Below, piece by piece: positions 1 to 9,481 of a stretch of DNA of 64,000 nt. Source of the DNA: Myxococcota bacterium (lineage in GTDB: Bacteria; Myxococcota_A; Polyangia; JAAYKL01); NCBI GenBank assembly GCA_030065855.1, contig JASJCT010000016.1, positions 1-64,000 on the forward strand. Direction: 5' to 3'. The notes under the pieces were generated by a model, which was not told the origin of the DNA, did no database searches, and was given only the letters and a program-made list of their open reading frames with translations. The position numbers and the translations under genes were made by a program. The stretch's first letter is position 1. Every line of letters begins with the position of its first letter.

Positions 1-123
1 CCCATCACCAGCTTGCCATAAGTAATTTCAATCACTTCCACTCCTCAGTCACATACTGCTAGTATGCTCCTTCGTCTTGTAAGCGCCTGAAATCACTTCT
101 GCCTGCGCTGGCTCGGTCCGAAT

Positions 124-1710
124 TTGAAGACAGGCCCTAAAACGTTTTTAATATTTGGACTACTTTTGAGTATCGCGACTGTCGGATGCCTCCGCGAGAA
201 TCCAAACTATAATCCCGATGCTGGAACATCAGATTCAGACACCGACACTGATACAGACACGGTCTCAGATACGGACACGGTCTCAGATACGGACACGGTC
301 TCAGATACGGACACGGATTCAAGCTCAGACACAGATACGGACACAGACACAGATACGGACACAGACACAGATACTGATACGGACACTGATACTGATACGG
401 ACACTGATACCGACACTGATACCGACACCGACACAGATACTGATACGGACACGGACACAGACACAGACACCGATACTGATACCGGCACGGACTCAGAAAC
501 GAACGTGGGAGAATGCGAGATTGAAGTCTGGCAGGGAACGACCAACTTGTCACATGGCGACCAGGGATATGATTTTTCCCAAATCGAGATGGACGGCACT
601 GGCAATCAAGCCAGTGCCGACGCAGCGTTTATTATAAGAAACACCGGAAACGCAAATTTGGAGATTTCGAGCGTTTCACTTTCTGGTGACCAAGCAGCGG
701 ATTTTGTGCTGACCCCACCCGTGGTGACGACGTTGGTTCCGAACGGATCCACGACCTTTTCGGTTAGGTTGGATCCATTAAGCACTGTCGGGCTAAAGAG
801 CGCCACAATAACCATTGCCAGCAACGACGAAGATGAAGGCGCGTTCGAGCTGAGCGTTATCGGCCAAGGTATCGACACCACGCCGCCTATCTGTCCCAAC
901 AAAACCATCACCCTTTCAAACGTAACGACGACTGGCATGACAGTGGGGTGGGTCAAGGCAACCGATCATGTCACGCCCCAGAACGCACTATCCTACGCGG
1001 TATTTACCTCAACGACCGGCAATATCAGCACACCTGAGGACGCACTGGAATACGGCGACCCAGTGAGTGGTTGGACCACTGACATCAGCGAAATAAATAT
1101 TACCGAATTGGACGTAGGCACTGAATACTTCATCAATGTGCTGGTCAGAGACACAGCGACCCCCGAAAACCTAATGACCGCCTACACCATGACCTCCCAG
1201 ACCACAACGGGACCAGTGCTGTTTTACTCAGTGCCTGTCGAGAACGGTAACCTGGGAGGGCGAAACGGTGCAGACGCTATCTGTCGAAGCAATAAGCCAG
1301 AAGGAATGGAGATACCTGATAGCCAAATCCGCGCATATATATCGGTCGCAGAAAATGACGAAATCCGAGACATGCCGACCAAGTACAATGTACCCACAGA
1401 CCGTCCCCTAAGAGGTTGGCCTGGTGAACCGCTAAACGAAATCGCGGATGATTGGATCACAGCATTGATGGATGGATTGGAAAGAACGCTGAACACAGCA
1501 AATGTGCTTGATTCTGAATGGTATTCTGGTTCGGAAGAACATGGCGTATTCATTGGAGACCCACTGAGTTGCAACGGATGGACCACTGGTGAACCAGGAA
1601 ACGGTGCCTATTGCGGCAGTTCAGGCACTACGAACACAATAGAATGGATTTCAAACCAGTATTGTGAATGCATTAGTTCCAATAACATCCTCTGTATCGC
1701 GTGGGAGTAA
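124..1710 (+). CDS. Secreted lipoprotein with (TD)n/(SD)n linker, choice-of-anchor-D (ASPM/SPD-2/Hydin-like) domain, FN3-like region and DUF1554-like C-terminal domain
   Basis: Signal peptide with lipobox (ATVGC) from a TTG start; long D/T repeat; 'AAFIIRNTGNANLEISSVSLSG...FSVRLDP'; C-terminal 'AICRSN...IRAYIS...CNGWTTGEPG' resembles DUF1554. Confidence 0.75.
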   Translation: MKTGPKTFLIFGLLLSIATVGCLRENPNYNPDAGTSDSDTDTDTDTVSDTDTVSDTDTVSDTDTDSSSDTDTDTDTDTDTDTDTDTDTDTDTDTDTDTDTDTDTDTDTDTDTDTDTDTDTGTDSETNVGECEIEVWQGTTNLSHGDQGYDFSQIEMDGTGNQASADAAFIIRNTGNANLEISSVSLSGDQAADFVLTPPVVTTLVPNGSTTFSVRLDPLSTVGLKSATITIASNDEDEGAFELSVIGQGIDTTPPICPNKTITLSNVTTTGMTVGWVKATDHVTPQNALSYAVFTSTTGNISTPEDALEYGDPVSGWTTDISEINITELDVGTEYFINVLVRDTATPENLMTAYTMTSQTTTGPVLFYSVPVENGNLGGRNGADAICRSNKPEGMEIPDSQIRAYISVAENDEIRDMPTKYNVPTDRPLRGWPGEPLNEIADDWITALMDGLERTLNTANVLDSEWYSGSEEHGVFIGDPLSCNGWTTGEPGNGAYCGSSGTTNTIEWISNQYCECISSNNILCIAWE

Positions 1711-1762
1711 AACTAAGGGCGTGGATTTATCCCACGCCGTCCCCCAACACCACCCATACATA

Positions 1763-1781
1763 GCCGGGGAAAAACCCCGGC
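1763..1781. repeat. Short hairpin GCCGGGG-AAAAA-CCCCGGC (REP/terminator-like)
   Basis: Perfect 7-bp inverted repeat with 5-nt loop, about 50 bp after the lipoprotein stop. Confidence 0.5.
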
Positions 1782-1877
1782 CCTACGACGCGCAATCATT
1801 AAATAAGCACACAAATCCGCCGCTCTCTCGGTTATAACTCCAAGAAGTAATTTTTGACACATATTTAACGTATACAA

Positions 1878-2087
1878 ACCATCCCGATGGTTTGTATGTT
1901 TGGCAAACGTGTTTTGATAACCATCGCGATGGTTTGTATGTGTGGCATACGTGTTTTGGGAACCATCCCGATGGTTTGTATATGTGGCATACGTGTTTTG
2001 GGAACCATCCCGATGGTTTGTATATGTGGCATACGTGTTTTGACAACCATCGCGATGGTTTGTATGTGTGGCATACGTGTTTTCAGC
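1878..2087. repeat. Five tandem 42-bp repeats, each with internal hairpins
   Basis: Units start at 1878, 1920, 1962, 2004 and 2046; consensus ACCATC[C/G]CGATGGTTTGTATGTGTGGCATACGTGTTTTGGGA. Confidence 0.95.
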
Positions 2088-2388
2088 ACCTAGCCTTGGG
2101 TCACTTTGCAGCAAAGTCCCGTGTTGCAGACCTCAGACAGGGTCGATTTAGGGACCCAGCAGTATTTCAAGACCGTCGCCCAGGTCTTTAGATTGACCAA
2201 ACAGATATCGGACACCCAAGCCGACCCCGATCTACTTCTGGGCAGCCTGTTTGGACACCCGCTTTACGTAACGGGCGGCTCTTTGGCTGTTGATAGATCC
2301 GCCTACTAGGCTTTGTTTCAATCTGATCTCGCTTTGTTTTTATTAATTACTTGCGTATGGTGGAAGCAACTCGAGGGGTCAGGCAAAC

Positions 2389-4209
2389 ATGCGCGTTTTG
2401 AAAAAATTACTAAAAATCTTTGGTATTCTGGTTGGGGTTGCAATTCTTTTGGGTGTGGGGTTCTTTATCCACGTCTGGTATTTCAAACCCTTTAATATCA
2501 ATCTTTTTTTCGCAAAAACCGCACTCCAATTTGCCCTGGACAGTCCAGAGACGCTCAGCTCGCTTCGCATCCTAGAGCCAATCGGCATCAACGGTCACAA
2601 CGCAAAGCTAAACGATGCCTCTATGGCGTTTGTGGATCAGCTGTTCTCGCGACTGCGCCAAGCCCACAAAACGCTCATTTCCTATGAAGATGAAGACCTG
2701 AACGAAGCAGACAAAAAGTCCAAGGAGATCGCCCTTTCCCTCATGAATCTGGCCCTAGAAGCAGAGCGATTCCGGTTTCACAACTATCCGGTGAACCAAG
2801 TTTTTGGCACACAAAGTAATTTTCCATCGTTTATGGAGTCAATCCACCAAATACACAGTATCGAAGATGCGCAGCATTATATTAAGCGTCTTTCCTCTAT
2901 TGACATCAAGTTCAATCAGACCATCGAAGGCCTCAAGTACCGAGAAAAAATGGGCATCTTCCCCCCCCAATTCACAGTGGATAAAGTCCTTGAAGAGATG
3001 CGCAATTTTATTGCTCTAAACCCTGAACAGAACATCCTCTACACTGCGTTTAAGAAAAAAGTAGACCAGGCAGGATTGGATGCTGACGACAAGGATCAGT
3101 TGCTGCATACAGCAGGCCAAGAGATCGAAAGAACTGTCTATCCCGCGTATCGATCGCTCATCGCTTATTTCGAGGCACTCGATCCCAAAGTCGAAGGCAA
3201 CCACGGCGTCTGGAAAATGCCCGATGGGGATGCATTCTATCACCTATTGCTCAAGTTTTTCACCACCACCAATTACACGCCAGAAGAGCTACACAACTTT
3301 GGCCTTGAGGAAGTTCAACGGCTTCAAACAGAAATGCTGGCCATCCTCGACCGAGAAGGACGGGACACGAGCATGGGTTTTGAAGTGGCGATGAATGCGG
3401 TGTCTTCGGACCCGACGTTTTACTATTCAGATGATGCTGCCGGTCGGGAGCAGATTCTAAAGGATTACCAGGTTATTATCGACGAAGCAGCGACCTCGAT
3501 TGAATCCGTGTTCAATGTGATCCCCAAGTCCCCGGTCACAGTAGAGCGGGTTCCTGAATTCAAGGAAAAGACGTCTCCGGCTGGTTATTACAATCCCCCG
3601 GCCATGGACGGATCCCGCCCGGGTGTTTTCTATGCCAACTTGTACGACATCAAGGCCACGCCTCGCTATGGCATGCGCACCTTGGCCTATCACGAGGCCA
3701 TTCCCGGCCATCACTTTCAGATTGCTATCCAGCGGGAGCTCGAGGACCTGCCGTTCTTTCGCAGGTTGATTCCCTTTACAGCGTACATCGAAGGATGGGC
3801 CATGTACTCTGAACTGTTGGCCTTTGAGCTTGGACTGCAGCATGATCCATACGACAACCTGGGCCGTCTACAGAGCGAGTTGTTCAGAGCAGTACGCCTG
3901 GTGGTCGACACGGGCATCCACGCCCAAAAATGGTCTCGGGAACAGGCAATAGACTACATGATTGCCAATACAGCCATGGCAAAGAGCGACGTGGTGGCGG
4001 AAATCGAGCGCTACTTTGTCATGCCTGGCCAGGCGTGTTCATACAAAGTCGGCATGAGAAAAATATTGGAGCTGCGGGAGAAGGCCAAAAGCGAGCTAAA
4101 AGATAAGTTCGACCTCCGCGCGTTTCACGACGTGGTACTGCTAAACGGCGCAGTCCCCCTCACTATCCTAGAGCGTTTTGTAGATGACTATATTGAGAGC
4201 GCCAAATAG
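2389..4209 (+). CDS. DUF885 family protein (putative HExxH-like metallopeptidase)
   Basis: N-terminal TM; 'TLAYHEAIPGHHFQIAIQREL', 'AYIEGWAMYSELLAFELG', typical of DUF885. Confidence 0.88.
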   Translation: MRVLKKLLKIFGILVGVAILLGVGFFIHVWYFKPFNINLFFAKTALQFALDSPETLSSLRILEPIGINGHNAKLNDASMAFVDQLFSRLRQAHKTLISYEDEDLNEADKKSKEIALSLMNLALEAERFRFHNYPVNQVFGTQSNFPSFMESIHQIHSIEDAQHYIKRLSSIDIKFNQTIEGLKYREKMGIFPPQFTVDKVLEEMRNFIALNPEQNILYTAFKKKVDQAGLDADDKDQLLHTAGQEIERTVYPAYRSLIAYFEALDPKVEGNHGVWKMPDGDAFYHLLLKFFTTTNYTPEELHNFGLEEVQRLQTEMLAILDREGRDTSMGFEVAMNAVSSDPTFYYSDDAAGREQILKDYQVIIDEAATSIESVFNVIPKSPVTVERVPEFKEKTSPAGYYNPPAMDGSRPGVFYANLYDIKATPRYGMRTLAYHEAIPGHHFQIAIQRELEDLPFFRRLIPFTAYIEGWAMYSELLAFELGLQHDPYDNLGRLQSELFRAVRLVVDTGIHAQKWSREQAIDYMIANTAMAKSDVVAEIERYFVMPGQACSYKVGMRKILELREKAKSELKDKFDLRAFHDVVLLNGAVPLTILERFVDDYIESAK

Positions 4210-4288
4210 CCCTTGATTATCCCTTTTCCCACTTCGCCTTGCGGACGAATCCCGCGGGAAGGGTAAGTGCGAGTGTGGTCGGCAGGAA

Positions 4289-4822
4289 TCACGTTCCCGT
4301 CTTTGCTAGAAGACTGGATGCAGCCAAGTAGAAGACTGATAGGATGAAACTTCCAATCATTGCCACGATAAGCCAGTGTATACTTTTTTTTATTGCCCTG
4401 TGTTTTTGTGTTGCAATATCACTTAGAATCCAGTTGTGTTTTGAGTACTCCTTCCAGATCAACTCTTCAGAGAGAAGCGCCATCTTTTCGAGATAGTCTT
4501 CCTGTTTATTTTTTGGATCCGCTATATCTGGAAAGGAATTGAGACTTGCATCGGCCTCCTTCAATCTCGGCAGCAAAACGATCAGACAGTAATAGGCAAC
4601 CATACAAATGGCAAATGTAGGAACTATCGAAAACCAACAAGCAAGGTCTGCGATTAGTGATTCTATATTATGTCCAATCGTTAATAGCTTATTTACAATA
4701 TAACATACAATTGTACCCAACATACCAACAGCCACGAAAATAGCACCGGCCTTTGTGTCTGCGAATTTTATATTTTCGTAGATAAATTTGTTCGTTTCAT
4801 GTGCATATTCGTTTTTATCCAT
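4289..4822 (-). CDS. Pycsar-effector-like (PycTM) membrane protein
   Basis: N-terminal 'NIKFADTKAGAIFVAVGMLGTIVCYI' TM, second TM, then 'DIATQKHRAIKKSIHWLIVAMIGSFILSVFYLA', the PycTM family layout; 21 bp downstream of a nucleotide cyclase. Confidence 0.75.
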   Translation of the reverse strand: MDKNEYAHETNKFIYENIKFADTKAGAIFVAVGMLGTIVCYIVNKLLTIGHNIESLIADLACWFSIVPTFAICMVAYYCLIVLLPRLKEADASLNSFPDIADPKNKQEDYLEKMALLSEELIWKEYSKHNWILSDIATQKHRAIKKSIHWLIVAMIGSFILSVFYLAASSLLAKTGT

Positions 4823-4843
4823 GTTTCAAAATTGGTTTCTTTA

Positions 4844-6514
4844 TTACCTAAATGCAGTCAAATTCTCGCTTTTGTAGGATGAAAAAGCAGGAAACAGGCG
4901 TTCATCCTTCAGCCAATATTGACAGTCTAAAACCCTATTGACATCGTTAGGGGGCCACGGTTCGACAATTGTTAATATGGCACCCTGCCATGAACCTTGA
5001 GCATCTTCACCTAGCTCAACTTGACAACATCCAATATGATAAATAATCTCAGCTTTGCGTTCTGCCAACCCTTTAGAATCTGGCTTCAACTCAGGATTAT
5101 TATCCCTTTGCTCTAGCTCCCTTTTTGCCATATTGAGATAATCCAATGCTTCTTTTGCTTTTTGTCTGTGCTGGCGCATTTTATTTTCTCTCTTTAATCG
5201 CTTTGCCTGTTGCAGGCAAATAAAGCCAGCTGTATGTAGTATCAAATGAAGTTTGAATTTCAGGTTATCGTTTGATTCTAACCGCTCTTTTTGTTTTAGT
5301 GCCTTTTCATAAGCTCTATCTAGATCAAATGGTGTAGAAACCCCATCACAATCAAAAGATTGGGCAATTGTCCACAAAAGACCATTCAATGCCCAAGGCA
5401 GCTCCATATTTTGGAGCTCTTTTATTCGATGCGCCCTTTCATGATAGTATATCGCCTGCTCAAATAACTTCTTGGCCTCTCGGTAATCCCCATTCTCCCA
5501 AAGTGCAATAACAGCTTCGCGCCGGAGACATACGCCCAGATAGTGGTTGATTCTGGCTTGCCCAGGTGCGATTTCGATGGCACGAACCAGAGCGGCCTTG
5601 GCCTCTTTGGGCCAATAGTCTCGAAAATACGCCCGCCCCTTGTATGCATGGGCCGGAGCAAAATCAGGATCAACATTGAGAACATTCTGATATTTTTCTG
5701 CAGCCTCTTCGTAGTTACCTTTGTCAAAATACATATGGGCAAGATCCAACAACAGCCACACTGCACCGGGATTGGCACTCACTACTTCCTCGTATATCTC
5801 CACTTCCGAATCAGTAAATTCTGAAATCTGGGCAAAATGTCGGTCATCAAAATGGCCCACACCCTTAGCTTCATAAATAAACGGAACCACAGGAATCCCT
5901 TTGAGTTCAGGAACATCAACTCTATCGAACGCTTGGCGAAAGTCGGCCGTAGTCCTATTGTAGATAGGCTGAGTAATAAAGATTCGACTGAACCGCCCCA
6001 TACGCGATGCAGTTTCAACCCTTTTGGCAAGGTTGATGGCATATCCCTCGGCTGTATCAACGTCTTCAAGCGTTAGAGAGTTCGGCTTGAACCGCCTATC
6101 GGAAGTAACAATCACGGGTCCGGAATGTATGCCAATTGCTAGATCGAGCGGTGACTGCCCCTTGTTGATTCTCTCTTCGTTTGATTCCACCAATAACCAC
6201 TTGCGCTTGAGCCGAATGGCAATTTGGAGAAAAGTGGTAACCAACTCCTCCAGTTTCTTGTCGTCTGGGTTTTTGAGTGCCAGGATTAAACAAAGCTCAT
6301 CTCCGCGGACATCTACATTGAGGTGGCAGTTTGATATGATCGCATTATTAAGCGTCTCATTGACTATCTCGGTGGCACTCTTTTGAAAGTGCTTAACGAT
6401 GTTGTTATATTCAATCGGTGAGAGAATATGACTGAGGATCGATGAATCCACCAAGTCGGCAAAGAGGATGATGGCGGTGTAAGAATCTGGATTGGCCCCG
6501 CTATTTGTGTTCAT
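4844..6514 (-). CDS. Class III nucleotide cyclase with C-terminal TPR repeats (candidate Pycsar cyclase)
   Basis: Metal-binding 'ILFADLVDSS' and 'VDVRGDELCLIL'; 'AINLAKRVETASRMG' matches the cyclase NxxxR motif; TPR 'GNYEEAAEKYQNVLNVDPDFAPAHAYKGRAYF'; SD-like GAGGGGG upstream. Confidence 0.82.
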   Translation of the reverse strand: MNTNSGANPDSYTAIILFADLVDSSILSHILSPIEYNNIVKHFQKSATEIVNETLNNAIISNCHLNVDVRGDELCLILALKNPDDKKLEELVTTFLQIAIRLKRKWLLVESNEERINKGQSPLDLAIGIHSGPVIVTSDRRFKPNSLTLEDVDTAEGYAINLAKRVETASRMGRFSRIFITQPIYNRTTADFRQAFDRVDVPELKGIPVVPFIYEAKGVGHFDDRHFAQISEFTDSEVEIYEEVVSANPGAVWLLLDLAHMYFDKGNYEEAAEKYQNVLNVDPDFAPAHAYKGRAYFRDYWPKEAKAALVRAIEIAPGQARINHYLGVCLRREAVIALWENGDYREAKKLFEQAIYYHERAHRIKELQNMELPWALNGLLWTIAQSFDCDGVSTPFDLDRAYEKALKQKERLESNDNLKFKLHLILHTAGFICLQQAKRLKRENKMRQHRQKAKEALDYLNMAKRELEQRDNNPELKPDSKGLAERKAEIIYHIGCCQVELGEDAQGSWQGAILTIVEPWPPNDVNRVLDCQYWLKDERLFPAFSSYKSENLTAFR

Positions 6515-6744
6515 AGTTACCCCCTCTTGATAATGCTTTGGGTTTTATGAGCACGATGAATTTCATCTTCCACCCAGACTTTTTCAGCTGTCAAGCTTCA
6601 AATTAGGTTCGTGCCGAATTTCCCACGAAGTAACAGACTGAACATCCACTCAGAAGATCTTCGTTGGTTAGAATCAATTAGTGCATAACGTGCAAACTGG
6701 TGCTTTTTTTGACGCGTGTGGGTGCAATACGTAAGGTTTGGTCT

Positions 6745-8022
6745 ATGTATCGCGTTTTTTTATCCCTGGTTGTTTTTTCAGGACTGAGCGGGATCTCCGC
6801 TTCTGACGAAGGTCAGGTAGACATTGAAACGCAGCCGACGGCTATCCCTGATGGAGGTCAGGCAGACGCTAAGACACAACCGGCGGCTGTGCCTAAACCC
6901 CAGCCCGATCTTCGCGGTACCCCCCCAATAATAAATCCCTTGGACGGCATTGATATCACATCGATGAAACTTGTAGATGGGGCTTATCGCTCTGTTCTCA
7001 AAGATGGACGACGCGTTACATTTACAGTCGACCCTGCACTTCAACAATACAGTGACAACCTGTTTGCAAAATACCAGGTACCAGCCGGCGCGGCTGTTAT
7101 GATCAACTCCCGCACCGGTCGGGTGCTCGCCTTGTCACAACATCGGACAAACCCCAAATTCGGGCCTACTGAAGCTGTGGCATTGGATCCATCTCCACCG
7201 GCAGCTTCCTTGTTTAAAGTCATTACAGCTGCTGCCCTCCTCGAAAAGGGAGACGCTTCAATCTCAACTTCGACTTGCTATAACGGCGGCGCCAGGAAGC
7301 TGCTCCTTAGCCATCTCGAAGAACCACCGACTGACAACAGATCCTGTGCCAGCCTCGCAACTGCCCTTGGCATGTCGATCAATGCAATTTTTGCCCGGCT
7401 CTCGGATCGGCGGCTGAAGCGGCATGTGCTCCTGGAATACGCCGAGCGGTTTGGCTTTAATCGGGAATTGCCGTTTGATGTATCAATACCCCCGTCTACC
7501 GCTGATATTCCAACTGACCGACTCGAGCGGGCGCGGACAGCGGCCGGGTTTTGGCACGTCCACATCTCCCCCATGCATGCCGCACTCATCGCCCAAAGCC
7601 TGGCGCAAAAAGGCGCCATGCTGCGTCCCTACATCGTGGATAAGGTCGAAGGGCCAGATAGGGCTGTGCTTCACGAGGCGCACACCGCCTATCTCAGCCA
7701 TACCGTGTCCCAGGCCTCAGCGGAATCTCTCCTCAAAGCAATGACCCATACCGTTCGCCGAGGCACAGCCCGCAAGGCATTTCGCGATCAGCGCGGCAGC
7801 ACCTATTTGCCCGGGATCGAAGTTGCAGGTAAGACCGGCACCTTAAATGGAAAGCATCCCTTTCGCACCTTTTCGTGGTTCATGGGCGCTGCGCCCGTAG
7901 ATCGGCCAGAGGTGGCCATTGCCGTATTGGTGGTCAACGAGCCCAAATGGCGCATCCGGTCTGCCACTGCAGCTGCATTGCTGCTAAAGAAATACTTCGA
8001 AATCACCAGAAAATCGGGGTAA
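6745..8022 (+). CDS. Penicillin-binding protein, transpeptidase domain (PBP/FtsI-like)
   Basis: SxxK 'ASLFK', SxN 'SIN', KTG 'AGKTGT'; signal peptide from ATG 6745 (ORF opens at 6700). Confidence 0.85.
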   Translation: MYRVFLSLVVFSGLSGISASDEGQVDIETQPTAIPDGGQADAKTQPAAVPKPQPDLRGTPPIINPLDGIDITSMKLVDGAYRSVLKDGRRVTFTVDPALQQYSDNLFAKYQVPAGAAVMINSRTGRVLALSQHRTNPKFGPTEAVALDPSPPAASLFKVITAAALLEKGDASISTSTCYNGGARKLLLSHLEEPPTDNRSCASLATALGMSINAIFARLSDRRLKRHVLLEYAERFGFNRELPFDVSIPPSTADIPTDRLERARTAAGFWHVHISPMHAALIAQSLAQKGAMLRPYIVDKVEGPDRAVLHEAHTAYLSHTVSQASAESLLKAMTHTVRRGTARKAFRDQRGSTYLPGIEVAGKTGTLNGKHPFRTFSWFMGAAPVDRPEVAIAVLVVNEPKWRIRSATAAALLLKKYFEITRKSG

Positions 8023-8026
8023 TGGG

Positions 8027-9028
8027 TCAAAGGCCAACGTGCTGAGATAGGGCCTGGATATGCTGGGGCGTTGACCCGCAGCACCCGCCGATAAGCCCTA
8101 CCCCGCTCTCGATCCATTGACGCGCCAGTGCTACATAGGCCTCGGGCACCATATGGGCGCTGCCCTCCCAGTCCTGGGTTTTTTCTGCAAATCCCAGGTT
8201 TGCATACACGCCCACTGGTATATCGGCCTCGGCGAGAAAAATGCCGAGGGCTGTCACTACATGCCCGGGTGGGACACAATTGATGTTGAACGCAGCAGCA
8301 CCTTTTCTTCGGGCCAAGCGGTACGCATCCAGCAAGGACTCGCCGGAAATAAGGGTACCAGTCGCGGCAGTGGTGACCCCGACGACAAACGGGATGTTTT
8401 TACCTTTTGCTGATTCCTTTGCGGCTGAGATAGCAGATTCAAGCTCACCCAGGGTACCAAAGGTTTCCAACCACAACACGTCCACGCCAGCCCGTACGAG
8501 CTCGTCGCAGAGAAGGCCGTGCATTTTCACAGCTGTGGGACCCTTGGGCGCAATGTTCGGTAGAAAACAATCCTCAAGGGGCGCAATACAGCCGGCGACC
8601 AGGGCCTCAGATCCAGCGGCCTCCCTGGCCAGTGCCACTGCCGCGCGCGCGGCCTTGCGCCACAGGCCTTGTCTTTGACCTGCTTTTTCAAACGCAACCG
8701 CAGTGGTTCGAAAGGTGGATGTGGTGATGATCTGCGCACCGCTTTGCACGTACTCCCGGTGTATTTTTATCAATAAATCTGGACAGTTAAGCGATGCCAA
8801 GCCAGTCCATAGGTCAGGGTCCAGCCCGCCTGAGCGATTGTCGAGCTCAGTGCCCACCGCGCCGTCGAGTATCACTGGACACCCCTTGCTGCGCGCGTGC
8901 CGTAACAGTGTGGCAAACGTCAATGCCCGTTCGTGCGACATGAGGCAATTAAACCTCAACAGGTCTGACGCTTCAAGGCGCAACAGCAATGCACGCCCTT
9001 GGGTTGTCAATAGCAAGAACTTTGACAC
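8027..9028 (-). CDS. Homocysteine S-methyltransferase family protein (start possibly 8941)
   Basis: 'ILDGAVGTELDNRSGG', 'NCVPP', zinc motif 'IGGCCGSTPQHI'. Confidence 0.88.
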   Translation of the reverse strand: MSKFLLLTTQGRALLLRLEASDLLRFNCLMSHERALTFATLLRHARSKGCPVILDGAVGTELDNRSGGLDPDLWTGLASLNCPDLLIKIHREYVQSGAQIITTSTFRTTAVAFEKAGQRQGLWRKAARAAVALAREAAGSEALVAGCIAPLEDCFLPNIAPKGPTAVKMHGLLCDELVRAGVDVLWLETFGTLGELESAISAAKESAKGKNIPFVVGVTTAATGTLISGESLLDAYRLARRKGAAAFNINCVPPGHVVTALGIFLAEADIPVGVYANLGFAEKTQDWEGSAHMVPEAYVALARQWIESGVGLIGGCCGSTPQHIQALSQHVGL

Positions 9029-9073
9029 GATGTAGGATATACGCCTACAATGTAGTCAAAACAGGAGGCCACG

Positions 9074-9469
9074 ATGTATAAACGGTACGAGCTACGCCGC
9101 TCCTTTAACTTTCCACTCGAAGTGATCACATCGGATTGGGACGAGCCGATTGATCTGATCGCGTCTGATCTGAGCCCTCTTGGCGCGTACATCGAGTCCG
9201 AGCTCTTTCCCGGCGCAGGAGAGCACGTTGTATGCTCCTTCAATCTCTTGCGGGGTCGACCAGAGTACTGTTTTTTTGGCGAGGTGACCCGAATCAACTT
9301 CCTTAGGCGACGGACAGATAACGGGCGCCCTGGATTTGGTATCAAATTCTTGGACACAACACCGGTAAAAAGGATCCAAATCCGGCATTCCCTGCGCGGC
9401 CTACCGCCGCCAATCCCCAGTGTGAGGCGAACGCGTATTGAAATCGCGCGTTTAGAAGACCTGATGTAA
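9074..9469 (+). CDS. PilZ domain protein
   Basis: 'RYELRRSFNFPLEV...DLSPLGAYIES...PGFGIKFLD', PilZ-like. Confidence 0.75.
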   Translation: MYKRYELRRSFNFPLEVITSDWDEPIDLIASDLSPLGAYIESELFPGAGEHVVCSFNLLRGRPEYCFFGEVTRINFLRRRTDNGRPGFGIKFLDTTPVKRIQIRHSLRGLPPPIPSVRRTRIEIARLEDLM

Positions 9470-9481
9470 ACGATACCCTCG

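Noticed and set aside
207-605. Long antisense ORFs of (VS)n, (CRYQ)n or (RT/IP)n type over D/T repeat tracts (also at 31865, 57008, 58437, 58489, 59966, 60081)
   Set aside because: These are by-products of hexanucleotide repeats lacking stops in several frames; the sense lipoproteins explain the DNA.
1878-2087. CRISPR array
   Set aside because: Units are contiguous with no unique spacers and no cas genes nearby; it is a simple tandem repeat.
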